Below, one piece after another: positions 49,486 to 58,098 of a stretch of 64,000 nt of DNA. Source of the stretch: Streptomyces aurantiacus (GTDB lineage: Bacteria > Actinomycetota > Actinomycetes > Streptomycetales > Streptomycetaceae); contig NZ_CP114283.1 in NCBI RefSeq assembly GCF_027107535.1, positions 5,766,001-5,830,000 of the forward strand. Reading direction: 5' to 3'. A program made the position numbers and the translations under genes. The notes beneath the pieces were generated by a model. That model saw only the letters and a list, made by a program, of their open reading frames with translations. It had not been told where the DNA came from and did not search any database. How positions within the stretch are numbered: position 1 is the stretch's first letter; each line of letters begins with the position of its first letter.

Positions 49486-50235
49486 ATGCCGCAGACACCT
49501 GCCTACGAAGAGCTTCTGACCCTTGTCGAGGACCGTTCCGCCGCCCTGCGCGGCAGCGTCGCCGCTTTCCCCGATCCGGACGTCCGTGTCCCCAGCTGCC
49601 CCGACTGGTCGCTGCGCGAACTCGTCGAGCACCTGACCGAGGTGCAGCGGTTCTGGGCGGCGGCGGTCGTCGCCGGCCCCAGCGAGAAGCCCCCGGCCGT
49701 GGTACCGGCCGATGACGCACTGCCGGCCGACCTGCTGGCGCGCTCGGCCTCAGCCACTCAGGAGCTGATCGCCGCCCTGCGATCCGCCGATCCCGCGGCG
49801 GGCTGCTGGACGTGGTGGGACGGCTCCGGCGTCCCGATGACGACCGGCGCCGTGGCTCGCCATCAGGTCCAGGAGGCTGCTGTCCACGCCTTCGACGCCC
49901 AGCTGGCCGCCGGAACTCCCGAGCCCGTCCCCGCGGTCGTCGCACTCGACGGGATAGCCGAGTTCATCGGCGTCAGCCACGGAACCGCCGGCCCCTGGCC
50001 ATATGAGCCGGCCCGGATCGGCCTGCACACCACCGAGGGTGAGTCATGGCTGATCGACGTGACGCAGTCGGGCTCGAACGTGGTCGACGACCCGGACGGG
50101 GCAACCGCCCACCTCCATGGATCGGCGAGCGACCTGCTGCTCGTCCTGCACGGCCGGCTCCCCTTGGACCAGCTACGGAGCGAGGGTGACCGCGCCACCC
50201 TGGAAAGGCTTCTGAGCTGGCCCGACCTGGACTGA
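49486..50235 (+). CDS. mycothiol-dependent maleylpyruvate-isomerase-family protein
   Basis: This 249-residue protein has the DinB-like metal-binding N-terminal domain (VRVPSCPDWSLRELVEHLTE, VARHQVQEAAVHAFDAQLAA), whose histidines and glutamate bind a divalent metal, plus a C-terminal SCP2-like part (DDPDGATAHLHGSASDLLLV). Members use mycothiol as thiol cofactor; the substrate here is unknown. AGGAAACGGGG stands before the ATG. It is the second protein in the window with this N-terminal fold (see 9983-11554). Confidence 0.85.
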   Translation: MPQTPAYEELLTLVEDRSAALRGSVAAFPDPDVRVPSCPDWSLRELVEHLTEVQRFWAAAVVAGPSEKPPAVVPADDALPADLLARSASATQELIAALRSADPAAGCWTWWDGSGVPMTTGAVARHQVQEAAVHAFDAQLAAGTPEPVPAVVALDGIAEFIGVSHGTAGPWPYEPARIGLHTTEGESWLIDVTQSGSNVVDDPDGATAHLHGSASDLLLVLHGRLPLDQLRSEGDRATLERLLSWPDLD

Positions 50236-50259
50236 GCCACCGGTCCGAGACCTGCTGCA

Positions 50260-50289
50260 CGGGGACCGCACTCTGCTCCGCGGTCCCCG
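50260..50289 (+). terminator. hairpin terminator after the mycothiol-dependent gene
   Basis: CGGGGACCGC (50260-50269) and GCGGTCCCCG (50280-50289) pair perfectly over ten bases around a ten-base loop. Confidence 0.65.
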
Positions 50290-50319
50290 CAAGCAAGATC
50301 ACGCACCGTGCCCGGAGGG

Positions 50320-50325
50320 TAGGCT
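50320..50325 (+). promoter_or_regulatory. -10 box of a leaderless promoter for the LysR gene
   Basis: TAGGCT ends six bases before the GTG at 50332. It follows directly after the hairpin terminator, so the LysR gene has its own promoter. Confidence 0.5.
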
Positions 50326-50331
50326 GACCCT

Positions 50332-51240
50332 GTGGAAATGCTGCACCTGCGCTACTTCGTCGCCGTCGCCGAGGAACTGAACTTCACCGCCGCAGCTCGC
50401 AGACTGCACATGTCGACTCCCCCGTTGAGCCAGCGGATCAAGGATCTGGAGAACGAGATCGGGCAGCGGTTGTTCGACCGCAGCACCCACCACGTCATGC
50501 TCACCCCGGCCGGCGCCGCGTTGCTGCCGATCGCTCGGGACGTACTGGAGCAGGTCAACTCCATCCCGTGGCGGCTGAGCGAGGCGACTCGGCCGCAGCG
50601 CAGCACCGTGTTCCTCGGCGTCCCCGCCGGCGTGCATCCCGAACTGCGCGAACGGATCAGCACCCTCGCCGGGCTCGTCCGAGAGCGGTTCGAGCTCAAA
50701 CGCTGGCCCGGCGCCACCGCCGACCTCGTCAACGCTGTGCGCGAGGGCAGGCTCGCGCTGACGCTGGCCCGGCTCCCGGTGGCCGACCCGGCGTTGGAGC
50801 AACTGGCCGTGATGTCGGAGCGGCTCGGCGCCGTCGTGCCCGCCGACCGGTTCGCCGGGCGGGACTCCATCGCTCTGGCCGAGCTGACCGACCTCCCCTA
50901 CGTCGCCTCTCCGGCGGAAATCACTCCGGCGTACTTCGACCAGCTCGACCGTCAATTGTCCGAGCTCGGAATAAAGAAACGCATCAAACTCGCTCACACG
51001 GGTTTTGGCGGAGCCGCCGAAATAATCTCCTGCGGATTGGCATTCTCCATTTCGATGCTCGACGCCAAGAGCCCCATGCAGGGCTACCGGATGGAGAACG
51101 TGACCGCACTGCCCATCACGGATTTCCACCCACGCCTGGACACCGCCCTGCTCTGGAACCGTGACCGCGCTCATGGAGGCGACCTCGAAGAGCTCGTCGA
51201 CGCCGCCCGCGAGGTATTCGCCGAACCCCTCAGCATTTGA
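50332..51240 (+). CDS. LysR-family regulator of the CoA-thioester operon
   Basis: This 302-residue LysR protein has the usual N terminus (MLHLRYFVAVAEELNFTAAA, RRLHMSTPPLSQRIKDLENE, IGQRLFDRSTHHVMLTPAG) and an effector domain of normal length. It is read in the same direction as the operon it precedes, which is less common than divergent placement. A stretch near the 3' end (about 50970-51065) uses codons rare in this genome, including ATA twice. A perfect dyad follows 39 bases after the stop and is the likely binding site. Confidence 0.85.
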   Translation: MEMLHLRYFVAVAEELNFTAAARRLHMSTPPLSQRIKDLENEIGQRLFDRSTHHVMLTPAGAALLPIARDVLEQVNSIPWRLSEATRPQRSTVFLGVPAGVHPELRERISTLAGLVRERFELKRWPGATADLVNAVREGRLALTLARLPVADPALEQLAVMSERLGAVVPADRFAGRDSIALAELTDLPYVASPAEITPAYFDQLDRQLSELGIKKRIKLAHTGFGGAAEIISCGLAFSISMLDAKSPMQGYRMENVTALPITDFHPRLDTALLWNRDRAHGGDLEELVDAAREVFAEPLSI

Positions 51241-51279
51241 CAGGGACGGGGACGAAAAACACCCCGAAGGCGCTCTTCC

Positions 51280-51310
51280 CATTGGTATGACCGCTGCGGA
51301 CATACCAATG
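51280..51310. promoter_or_regulatory. perfect 31-base dyad upstream of the CoA-thioester operon
   Basis: CATTGGTATG (51280-51289) and CATACCAATG (51301-51310) are exact complements with an 11-base spacer. It lies 85 bases before the CoA-transferase start. The octamer TTCGCAAC is repeated at 51311-51318 and 51341-51348 just downstream. I infer a LysR operator controlling the operon. Confidence 0.7.
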
Positions 51311-51394
51311 TTCGCAACAAGATCATTCCGTTTTTCTCCCTTCGCAACTAACTTCGATCGCAGAGCAGCGAAGCAAGGTGCGAAAGGACGAACA

Positions 51395-52564
51395 ATGACG
51401 GACACCAGCAACACCACCACCGTCGCCGGCCCTCTGGACGGTGTACGGGTGATCGACCTCTCGACCGTCGTCATGGGTCCGTACGCGGCCCAGATCCTCG
51501 GGGACCTGGGCGCCGACGTCATCAAGATCGAGTCCCCGGCCGACACCGTCCGCGTGGGCCAGTACCGCACCACCCCCGGCATGACCCCGCTGAACCTCAA
51601 CGTCAACCGCAACAAGCGCAGCGTCACTCTCAACCTCAAGGACGCCACCGAGCGCGCCCAGGCCCTCGAACTGATCGACACGGCGCAGGTGCTGATCACC
51701 AACATGCGCCCCGACGCGCTCAGCCGCCTGGGATTGACCTACGAAGACGTCGCCCAGCGCAACCCGGGCCTGGTCTACGCCCACGCCCAGGGCTTCCGCA
51801 GCGACTCCGACCGCGTCGGCAACGCCGCCTACGACGAGACCGTGCAGGCTGCCTCCGGCCTGGTCGACATCGCCAACCGCGCGCTGGGCGAGCCGGTCTA
51901 CCTGCCGACCATCCTCGGCGACAAGGTGTCGTCACTGACCATCGCCTACAGCGTCCTCGCAGCGCTGGTGCACCGGAGCCGGACCGGACAGGGCCAGCAG
52001 ATCGAGATCCCGATGACGGACACTCTCATCGCCTTCAACCTGGTCGAGCACCTGTCCGGGCATGTGTACGAGCCCGCGCAGGGCTCCACCGGCTTCCCGC
52101 TGTCGATGACGCAGGGCCACCGGGCGGTGCGTACCAAGGACGGTCTCGCGTGCGTGATCCCCTACAACCCGCACAACTTCCGTGACTTCTTCGCCGCCGC
52201 CGGTCGCCCCGATCTGGCCGCGGACCCGCGCGTCAACGGCGAGGCCATCGACAGCGCCGACCACGAGGCCCTGGCCGGGCTGATCGACGCGTGTGCCCCG
52301 GCGCTGACCACCGCGGAGTGGACCGAGGTCTGCACCAAGCACAGCATTCCGATGGCACCGGTCCTCGAGCTGGACCGCGCTCACGAGGACGAGTACGTCC
52401 GCGACGGACACCTGCTCGACACCGTCGAGCACCCGACCGAGGGTGCGATCCGCACCGTCGGCATCCCGGTGCGGTTCTCCGCGACGCCCGGCTCGATCCG
52501 CCGCCTGGCCCCGGTCCCGGGCCAGGACACCGTCGACGTTCTCGCCGAGCTCGCCACCCGCTGA
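51395..52564 (+). CDS. CaiB/BaiF-type CoA transferase
   Basis: This 389-residue class III CoA transferase moves CoA between carboxylic acids. Recognisable are LDGVRVIDLSTVVMGPYAAQ, ILGDLGADVIKIESPADTVR, LNVNRNKRSVTLNLKDATER and RTGQGQQIEIPMTDTLIAFN. The catalytic aspartate of the family normally lies in the middle region after the NxRPG-like NMRPDALSRLGL; AYDETVQAASGL fits that site. AAAGGA precedes the ATG. First gene of a five-gene operon, it would activate the substrate as CoA ester. Confidence 0.85.
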   Translation: MTDTSNTTTVAGPLDGVRVIDLSTVVMGPYAAQILGDLGADVIKIESPADTVRVGQYRTTPGMTPLNLNVNRNKRSVTLNLKDATERAQALELIDTAQVLITNMRPDALSRLGLTYEDVAQRNPGLVYAHAQGFRSDSDRVGNAAYDETVQAASGLVDIANRALGEPVYLPTILGDKVSSLTIAYSVLAALVHRSRTGQGQQIEIPMTDTLIAFNLVEHLSGHVYEPAQGSTGFPLSMTQGHRAVRTKDGLACVIPYNPHNFRDFFAAAGRPDLAADPRVNGEAIDSADHEALAGLIDACAPALTTAEWTEVCTKHSIPMAPVLELDRAHEDEYVRDGHLLDTVEHPTEGAIRTVGIPVRFSATPGSIRRLAPVPGQDTVDVLAELATR

Positions 52565-52584
52565 TCCCCCGGCACGAGGCCGCT

Positions 52585-52631
52585 GTCAGCAGTCAGCAGT
52601 CAGCAGTCAGCAGTCAGCAGTCAGCAGTCAG
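52585..52631. repeat. tandem heptamer repeat GTCAGCA, about 6.7 copies
   Basis: Six exact GTCAGCA units plus GTCAG stand head to tail in the 80-base gap between the CoA transferase and the enoyl-CoA hydratase, ending 14 bases before the ATG at 52645 and touching its ribosome site. The perfect repetition in a high-GC genome points to slippage; copy number changes could alter translation of the downstream gene. Confidence 0.9.
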
Positions 52632-52644
52632 AAAGAAGAACGTC

Positions 52645-53412
52645 ATGAGCACCACCGAAGTGCGCACCGAACAGCTCGGTTCGACCCTGCTGATCACGAT
52701 CGACCGTCCGCAGGCGCGCAACGCCGTGAACGCCGCGGTGGCCGCCGGCCTGGCCACCGCGCTGGACCGCCTGGAAGCCGACCCCGCGCTCCGCGTGGGC
52801 GTCCTGACCGGCGCCGAGGGCACGTTCAGCGCCGGCATGGACCTCAAGGCTGCCCTGCGCGGTGAGTCGCCCGAGATCGAGGGCCGCGGGTTCGGCGGCC
52901 TGACCGAGGCCGAGGTGACGAAGCCACTGATCGCCGCCGTCGAGGGCTGGGCCATGGGTGGCGGGTTCGAACTGGCGCTGGGCTGCGATGTGATCGTCGC
53001 CGCCGAGGACGCCAGGTTCGGGCTGCCCGAGGTCAAGCGCGGCCTGATCGCCGCAGGCGGCGGAGCGATCCGCCTGCCCAAGCGCATTCCCTACCACCTG
53101 GCCATGGAGTTCCTGCTCACCGGCGAACCGGTCGACGCCCGCCGGGCCGGCGAGCTGGGCCTGGTCAACCGGGTCACCGGCACCGGCGACGCCACCGCCG
53201 TGGCGCTGCGACTCGCCGAGCAACTCGCGCTGAACGCCCCGCTCGCGCTGGCCTCCGTGAAACGGATCGTGCGCGCCGCCGACGGAGTGCCCGAGGCCGA
53301 CGCCTTCGCCGTACAGCGCGAGGAGATGACCGGCCTCACGGCTTCGGCCGACGTCCGCGAGGGCATGACCGCCTTCGCCGAGCGCCGCGCCCCGCGGTGG
53401 ACGGGCAAGTGA
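52645..53412 (+). CDS. enoyl-CoA hydratase/isomerase (crotonase) family protein
   Basis: This 255-residue crotonase has the oxyanion-hole segments GTFSAGMDLKAALRG and GWAMGGGFELALGCDVIVAA, and both hydratase glutamates appear to be present (GFELALGCD and FGLPEVKRGL). It would hydrate an enoyl-CoA, as CaiD does for crotonobetainyl-CoA. GAAGAA serves as a weak ribosome site right after the heptamer repeat. Confidence 0.88.
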   Translation: MSTTEVRTEQLGSTLLITIDRPQARNAVNAAVAAGLATALDRLEADPALRVGVLTGAEGTFSAGMDLKAALRGESPEIEGRGFGGLTEAEVTKPLIAAVEGWAMGGGFELALGCDVIVAAEDARFGLPEVKRGLIAAGGGAIRLPKRIPYHLAMEFLLTGEPVDARRAGELGLVNRVTGTGDATAVALRLAEQLALNAPLALASVKRIVRAADGVPEADAFAVQREEMTGLTASADVREGMTAFAERRAPRWTGK

Positions 53413-53413
53413 C

Positions 53414-54160
53414 ATGAGGATCGAAGAAGTCCGGCGTCACGTGACCACCCCGCTGACCAGCCCGGCATTCGCGCCGGTGGTCCCGAGGTTCACCGACCGC
53501 GAATACCTCAACATCGTGTACCGCACCGACGCCGACGCGCTGCGCGCCGTCGTCCCCGAGCCCTTCACCATCGACGAGCCACTGGTCCGGTTCGAGGTCA
53601 TGAAGATGGGCGACGTCAGCGGATACGGCCCGTACACCGAGTCCGGCCAGGCGATCCCGGTCAGCCTCGACGGCGAACAGGGCGAGTACCTGCACGCCAT
53701 GTACCTCGACAACTTCCCGGCGACCGCGTCGGGCCGCGAGGTCGGCGCGTACCCGAAGACGATCGGCGCACCGGAACTCTACGTCGACCACGGCGTGCTC
53801 ATCGGCTCACTGGACTACGGCACGCTGCGGGTCGCCACCGCGACCATGGGCTACAAGCACCACGAGCTCGACCGGCGCGAGGCCGAGGCGCAGATCACCG
53901 TGCCGACGTTCATGCTCAAGACGATCCCGGGCTACGACGGTTCGCCGCGGGTGCAGGAACTCGTCCGCACCGAGATCACCGACATCACGGTCAAGTGGGC
54001 CTACACCGGCCCCGCGAGGCTCCAGCTGTTCCAGCACGTGCTCGCTCCGCTGGCGGACCTGCCGGTCCTGGAGGTCGTCTCCGCGAGCCACATCCTCGCC
54101 GACCTGACGCTCGGCGGAGTCAAGCCGGTCTACGACTACCTGGAAGGAAGGGCGTCATGA
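53414..54160 (+). CDS. acetoacetate decarboxylase-family protein
   Basis: This 248-residue protein keeps the Schiff-base lysine of acetoacetate decarboxylase at the canonical number, Lys115 in VGAYPKTIGAPELY, and the conserved Glu76 in YTESGQ. Other family parts are VVPEPFTIDEPLVRFEVMKM and QLFQHVLAPLADLPVLEVVS. It could decarboxylate a beta-keto acid; several relatives instead do aldol or dehydratase chemistry. Its stop overlaps the next start (ATGA), so they are coupled. Confidence 0.85.
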   Translation: MRIEEVRRHVTTPLTSPAFAPVVPRFTDREYLNIVYRTDADALRAVVPEPFTIDEPLVRFEVMKMGDVSGYGPYTESGQAIPVSLDGEQGEYLHAMYLDNFPATASGREVGAYPKTIGAPELYVDHGVLIGSLDYGTLRVATATMGYKHHELDRREAEAQITVPTFMLKTIPGYDGSPRVQELVRTEITDITVKWAYTGPARLQLFQHVLAPLADLPVLEVVSASHILADLTLGGVKPVYDYLEGRAS

Positions 54161-55143
54161 CACAGGAGTTGACGACGCGCGAGTTCCGCACCGCCGCGGT
54201 GATCGGAGCCGGCACCATCGGGCTGTCCTGGGCGGCACTGTTCGCCGGGTACGGACTCACCGTCCGGGTGAGCGACCCCCGGCCGGACCTCTCCGAGGCC
54301 GTCGCCGAGGCCCTGGCCGGCTTCGCCCCGCACCTCGCCGCCCGGGGCCTGGACGTCAAGGGCCTCGCCGACCGGGTCCACATCGCGTCCGACGTGACCG
54401 AAGCCGTCCGGGACGCCGATGTCGTCCAGGAGAACGGCCCGGAGCGCGTCGAGTTCAAGAAGGACCTCTTCGCCACCCTGGTCCGCGAGGCGCCGGGGCA
54501 CGCACTGCTGCTGAGTTCGTCGTCGGCGATCCCGTCGACCGCCTTCACAGCGGAGCTCGATGACGCCGGCCGGATCCTCATCGGACACCCGTTCAACCCG
54601 CCGCATCTGATCCCGCTGGTGGAGGTCGTCCCCGGCGAACGCACCAGTGAGGACGCCGTCCGGGCAGCGGTGGACTTCTACACCCTCGTCGGCCGCACCC
54701 CGGTCGTCGAGCGGAAGGAGATCCCCGGGTTCGTCGGCAACCGGCTGCAGAACGCGCTCAGCCGCGAGGCCGTCCATCTCGTCGAACAGGGCGTGGTGAC
54801 CCCGGAGGACCTCGACCGGGTGATGACGAACTCGCTGGGCATCCGCTGGTCGACGGTCGGGCCGTTCCTCGGCTCGCACCTGGGCGGAGGCCCCGGCGGC
54901 TACCGGCACATGGCCGCGCACATCGGCGCGTCGATGAAACAGATGTGGGCCGAACTCGGCACCCCGTCGCAGAACGAAGAGGAACAGGAACGGCTCATCG
55001 AAGCCGTGGAGAAGGCCTACGGCTCCTCCACGTACTCGGAACTCACCGAGACGCGCGACCGCAGGCAACTCGCTGTCCTGTCCGCGCTGGACAGCGCCGG
55101 CAGGACAGCCAAGACCGCCGACATCGCCAAGGAGGAGAACTGA
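54157..55143 (+). CDS. 3-hydroxyacyl-CoA dehydrogenase family (L-carnitine dehydrogenase/lambda-crystallin-like)
   Basis: This 328-residue NAD-dependent enzyme begins with a Rossmann motif (AAVIGAGTIGLSWAALFAGY) and has the catalytic histidine in LIGHPFNPPHLIPLVEVVPG and the dimer part PGFVGNRLQNALSREAVHLV. The short single-domain form resembles L-carnitine dehydrogenase and L-gulonate 3-dehydrogenase more than the fatty-acid enzyme. GGAAGGAAGGG precedes the ATG at 54157. Confidence 0.85.
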   Translation: MTQELTTREFRTAAVIGAGTIGLSWAALFAGYGLTVRVSDPRPDLSEAVAEALAGFAPHLAARGLDVKGLADRVHIASDVTEAVRDADVVQENGPERVEFKKDLFATLVREAPGHALLLSSSSAIPSTAFTAELDDAGRILIGHPFNPPHLIPLVEVVPGERTSEDAVRAAVDFYTLVGRTPVVERKEIPGFVGNRLQNALSREAVHLVEQGVVTPEDLDRVMTNSLGIRWSTVGPFLGSHLGGGPGGYRHMAAHIGASMKQMWAELGTPSQNEEEQERLIEAVEKAYGSSTYSELTETRDRRQLAVLSALDSAGRTAKTADIAKEEN

Positions 55144-55144
55144 G

Positions 55145-56347
55145 ATGACTGCCACCATGGAACCGCTCGACGACCAGCTGGTCGCGGACTTCTACGACTA
55201 CGAGTCGCTGCTGCCGGACGAGGAGCGCAAGATCCTCCTCGGCGCCCGCGCCCTCATGCGGGACGAGGTCAAGCCACTGGTCAACGAGAACTGGGGCAAG
55301 GGCCGGTTCCCGACCGAGCTCATCGGCATCTTCCGTGAGAGCGGGCTGGCCGGACTGCCCTACGAGGGTTACGGCGAACACCGCCCCGCCGTCAGCAACC
55401 TGCTGAGCGGCATGCTGGCCATGGAAATGACCCGCACCGACGCCTCGGTGGCCACGTTCTTCGGCGTCCACAACGGGCTCGCGATGTACTCCATCCACTC
55501 CGGCGGCAGCCAGGAACAGCGCGACCGCTGGCTGCCCCGGATGGCCGCGATGGACAAGATCGGCGCGTTCGCCATGACCGAGCCGCTCGGCGGGTCCGAC
55601 GTCGCGGGCGGCATGCGCACCACGGCCGAGCGCGACGGCGACACCTGGGTCCTCAACGGCGCCAAGAAGTGGATCGGCAACGCGACCTTCGCCGACTACG
55701 TCGTGGTGTGGGCACGGGACGTCGACGACAACCACGTCAAGGGGTTCGTCGTCGAGAAGGGCACCCCCGGATTCCACGCCGAGAAGATCGAGGGCAAGAT
55801 CGCCTTCCGGATCGTGGAGAACGCCGAGATCACCCTGACCGACGTACGGGTGCCGGAGGAGAACCGTCTGCAGAACATCAACTCCTTCCGCGACGTCGCG
55901 GAGATCCTGCGCGCCACCCGCGGCGGGGTCGCCTGGCAGGCGTTGGGTGTGATGGTCGGTGCCTACGAACTCGCCCTGGACTACGCCAAGGAGCGCGAGC
56001 AGTTCGGCCGCCCGATCGCCCGGTTCCAGATGGTGCAGGACCTGCTGGTGAAGAGCCTGGGCAACATCACCGCCTCGTGGGGCATGCTGATCCAGCTCGC
56101 CAAGCTGCAGGACGCCGGGATCTTCCGCGACGAACACTCGTCACTGGCCAAGGCGTTCGTCACCTCCCGGATGCGCGAGGTCGTCGCCTGGAGCCGGGAG
56201 ATCTTCGGCGGCAACGGCATCGTCCTGGACTACGACATCGCACGCTTCTTCGCCGACGCCGAGGCGATCTACTCCTTCGAGGGCACCCGTGAGATGAACA
56301 CCCTGATCGTGGGCAAGTCGATCACGGGGCAGAGCGCCTTCGTGTGA
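55145..56347 (+). CDS. acyl-CoA dehydrogenase
   Basis: This 400-residue flavoenzyme oxidises an acyl-CoA at the alpha-beta position. FAMTEPLGGSDVAGGMRTTA binds FAD and substrate, REQFGRPIARFQMVQDLLVK lies in the C-terminal helix domain, and YSFEGTREMN carries the expected catalytic glutamate. IFGGNGIVLDYDIARFFADA resembles glutaryl-CoA dehydrogenase-like members. It starts one base after the previous stop. Confidence 0.88.
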   Translation: MTATMEPLDDQLVADFYDYESLLPDEERKILLGARALMRDEVKPLVNENWGKGRFPTELIGIFRESGLAGLPYEGYGEHRPAVSNLLSGMLAMEMTRTDASVATFFGVHNGLAMYSIHSGGSQEQRDRWLPRMAAMDKIGAFAMTEPLGGSDVAGGMRTTAERDGDTWVLNGAKKWIGNATFADYVVVWARDVDDNHVKGFVVEKGTPGFHAEKIEGKIAFRIVENAEITLTDVRVPEENRLQNINSFRDVAEILRATRGGVAWQALGVMVGAYELALDYAKEREQFGRPIARFQMVQDLLVKSLGNITASWGMLIQLAKLQDAGIFRDEHSSLAKAFVTSRMREVVAWSREIFGGNGIVLDYDIARFFADAEAIYSFEGTREMNTLIVGKSITGQSAFV

Positions 56348-56375
56348 CCGCGGGCCCTGGCTCCGCCGAAACGGG

Positions 56376-56423
56376 CCGGAGGGGGCCGTCCCTCGCATCA
56401 GAGCGAGGGACGGCCCCCTCCGG
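56376..56423. terminator. very strong hairpin terminator, 21-base perfect arms
   Basis: The arms at 56376-56396 and 56403-56423 are exact complements with a six-base loop. It lies between the converging acyl-CoA dehydrogenase and acetyltransferase genes and should stop both transcripts. Confidence 0.8.
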
Positions 56424-56480
56424 TCCGACCGCTGTGGTAAGGGCTGTCGTACGTGCGGTGGAGTCGCCCGACCTCGGCTG

Positions 56481-57023
56481 TCACCACGTCCGGTGCACGG
56501 TCGCCTTGCTGCCGGTCACCAGGCTGGCCGGCGGAACGTCGTCGGCCACGACCGCGCCGGCGGCGACCACGGCGTCACGGCCGATGGTGACGCCGGGAAG
56601 GATCGTGGCACCGGCACCGATCCACACATTCTCTGCCACGTCGATGGGTGCGCCGGTGAGGTACAACTGCCGCTCCTCGGGATCAACCGGGTGACCGCCG
56701 GTGATGAACGTGACCTTCGGTCCGATCATCACGCGCTCGCCGAGACGGATGCCGGCATAGTCCAGGAACGTGCAGTTCTGGTTGATGAAAACGCGCTCGG
56801 CGAGGTCGAGGTTCAGGCCATGGTCCGTGAAGAAGGGCGGATAGATCGTGACTCTCGGCGGCAGCGCCTTGCCGAGGATCTGTGCAAAAAGTTCCGCCTT
56901 GCCCGCCTCGTCCTCGAAGGGCAGGACGTTCAGTCGGGAGGTGAGCGCGGTGACCCGCAGCACCCTCTCGGCCATGGCCTGGAACTCGGCGCTTCGAATG
57001 CGCATGAGACGGTCGTTGGACAT
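56481..57023 (-). CDS. sugar O-acetyltransferase (maltose/NodL type)
   Basis: This 180-residue left-handed beta-helix acetyltransferase shows hexapeptide repeats (INQNCTFLDYAGIRLGERVM, VWIGAGATILPGVTIGRDAV, VAAGAVVADDVPPASLVTGS) and the catalytic histidine in FITGGHPVDPEER. It acetylates a sugar hydroxyl using acetyl-CoA, probably as a trimer. AAGGGG precedes the ATG at 57023; the frame further upstream is noise. Confidence 0.88.
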   Translation of the reverse strand: MSNDRLMRIRSAEFQAMAERVLRVTALTSRLNVLPFEDEAGKAELFAQILGKALPPRVTIYPPFFTDHGLNLDLAERVFINQNCTFLDYAGIRLGERVMIGPKVTFITGGHPVDPEERQLYLTGAPIDVAENVWIGAGATILPGVTIGRDAVVAAGAVVADDVPPASLVTGSKATVHRTW

Positions 57024-57105
57024 GCCACGGCCCCTTCTGGTGTGACGGTGACTGGACGGGACGCAGTGGGCCCTGCTGGAGGCCGCTGCGAGCAGCGGCC
57101 CCGGG

Positions 57106-58092
57106 TCACTTCTGCCGGGCTCGGGACCTGTGCGCGTCGGGGACGTCGCTGCCGCGTGGTGGTGGCGTCGGCGCCCAGGAGGGACGCCAGGCCGTTTCCG
57201 GGAGCCTTGGCAGGTTTGTGAGGTGGGTGACGATTCCACGGAGTCCTGGATGTGGATTCGCTCTCGGGACGATGAGGGAGAGCGGGTACGCGAGGGTCGG
57301 ATTCACCACGGGAATGCGGCGCAGGTCGTGGTTCGTCGGCCAGACGTACCGGTCGCGTGCCCCGACGAGGGTGGCCACGTCCGCGGAGTCCGCGAGGGTG
57401 TCGAGGAGTACGTCGTCGCCGAAGTGCGGGCCCGCCGCGTCGATGCGCAGGTCGAATGCGGTGGTGAGCTGGTCGTAGAACTCCGCCCATTCGCTGTGGG
57501 GCGCGATGCCCGGCACCCATATCCGGTGCTTGCGCAAGTGGGCCGGCGTCAGTCTTCGCGCGGAGGCGAGCGGATGCCTCGGGCCGACGAGAAGTTCCAG
57601 AGGCGAGTCGAACGCGTGCGTCATGTGCAGGTCCGGCGGCAGACTGTCCGGGTCGGTGACGGTACGGAACGAGGCGTCGATGTCGCCCGCTTCGACGGCC
57701 GCGGCCGCCTTGCGCGGGTCGTCGACCCGGAGGGTCACCACGTCGAGGTGCGTTTCGGGGTGGGACCGCCAGTAGTCGTGCAGAACGACGGCCTGGGCGC
57801 TGCGCAGGCCGAGAACGTCGATCCGAAGGGCCCGGGAGCCCGGCCCGACCGCGGTGACGGCACGCTCGACGCCCGCGACGATACTCCGCGCGTGAGGGAG
57901 GAACGCCTGACCGTCGAGCGTCAGCTCCACCCCTTGGGCCGTACGCGTGAACAGACGGACTTCCAGCTCACGCTCCAGGGCGGCGATCCGCTTGGAGACG
58001 GCCTGTTGCGTCACGCCCAGTTCGTCGGCCACGTGCCGCAGTCGGCCCAGCTCGGCCGCCCGGACGAACGTTCGCAGTGCCTTGGTGTCCAC
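57106..58092 (-). CDS. LysR-family transcriptional regulator
   Basis: This 328-residue regulator has the LysR helix-turn-helix MDTKALRTFVRAAELGRLRH, VADELGVTQQAVSKRIAALE, RELEVRLFTRTAQGVELTLD and a full effector domain. Its C terminus is extended by a proline/arginine tail. The GTG at 58092 is probably leaderless (TAAGGT six bases before). It lies upstream of and in line with the acetyltransferase gene, which it may control. Confidence 0.85.
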   Translation of the reverse strand: MDTKALRTFVRAAELGRLRHVADELGVTQQAVSKRIAALERELEVRLFTRTAQGVELTLDGQAFLPHARSIVAGVERAVTAVGPGSRALRIDVLGLRSAQAVVLHDYWRSHPETHLDVVTLRVDDPRKAAAAVEAGDIDASFRTVTDPDSLPPDLHMTHAFDSPLELLVGPRHPLASARRLTPAHLRKHRIWVPGIAPHSEWAEFYDQLTTAFDLRIDAAGPHFGDDVLLDTLADSADVATLVGARDRYVWPTNHDLRRIPVVNPTLAYPLSLIVPRANPHPGLRGIVTHLTNLPRLPETAWRPSWAPTPPPRGSDVPDAHRSRARQK

Positions 58093-58098
58093 TGCTTC

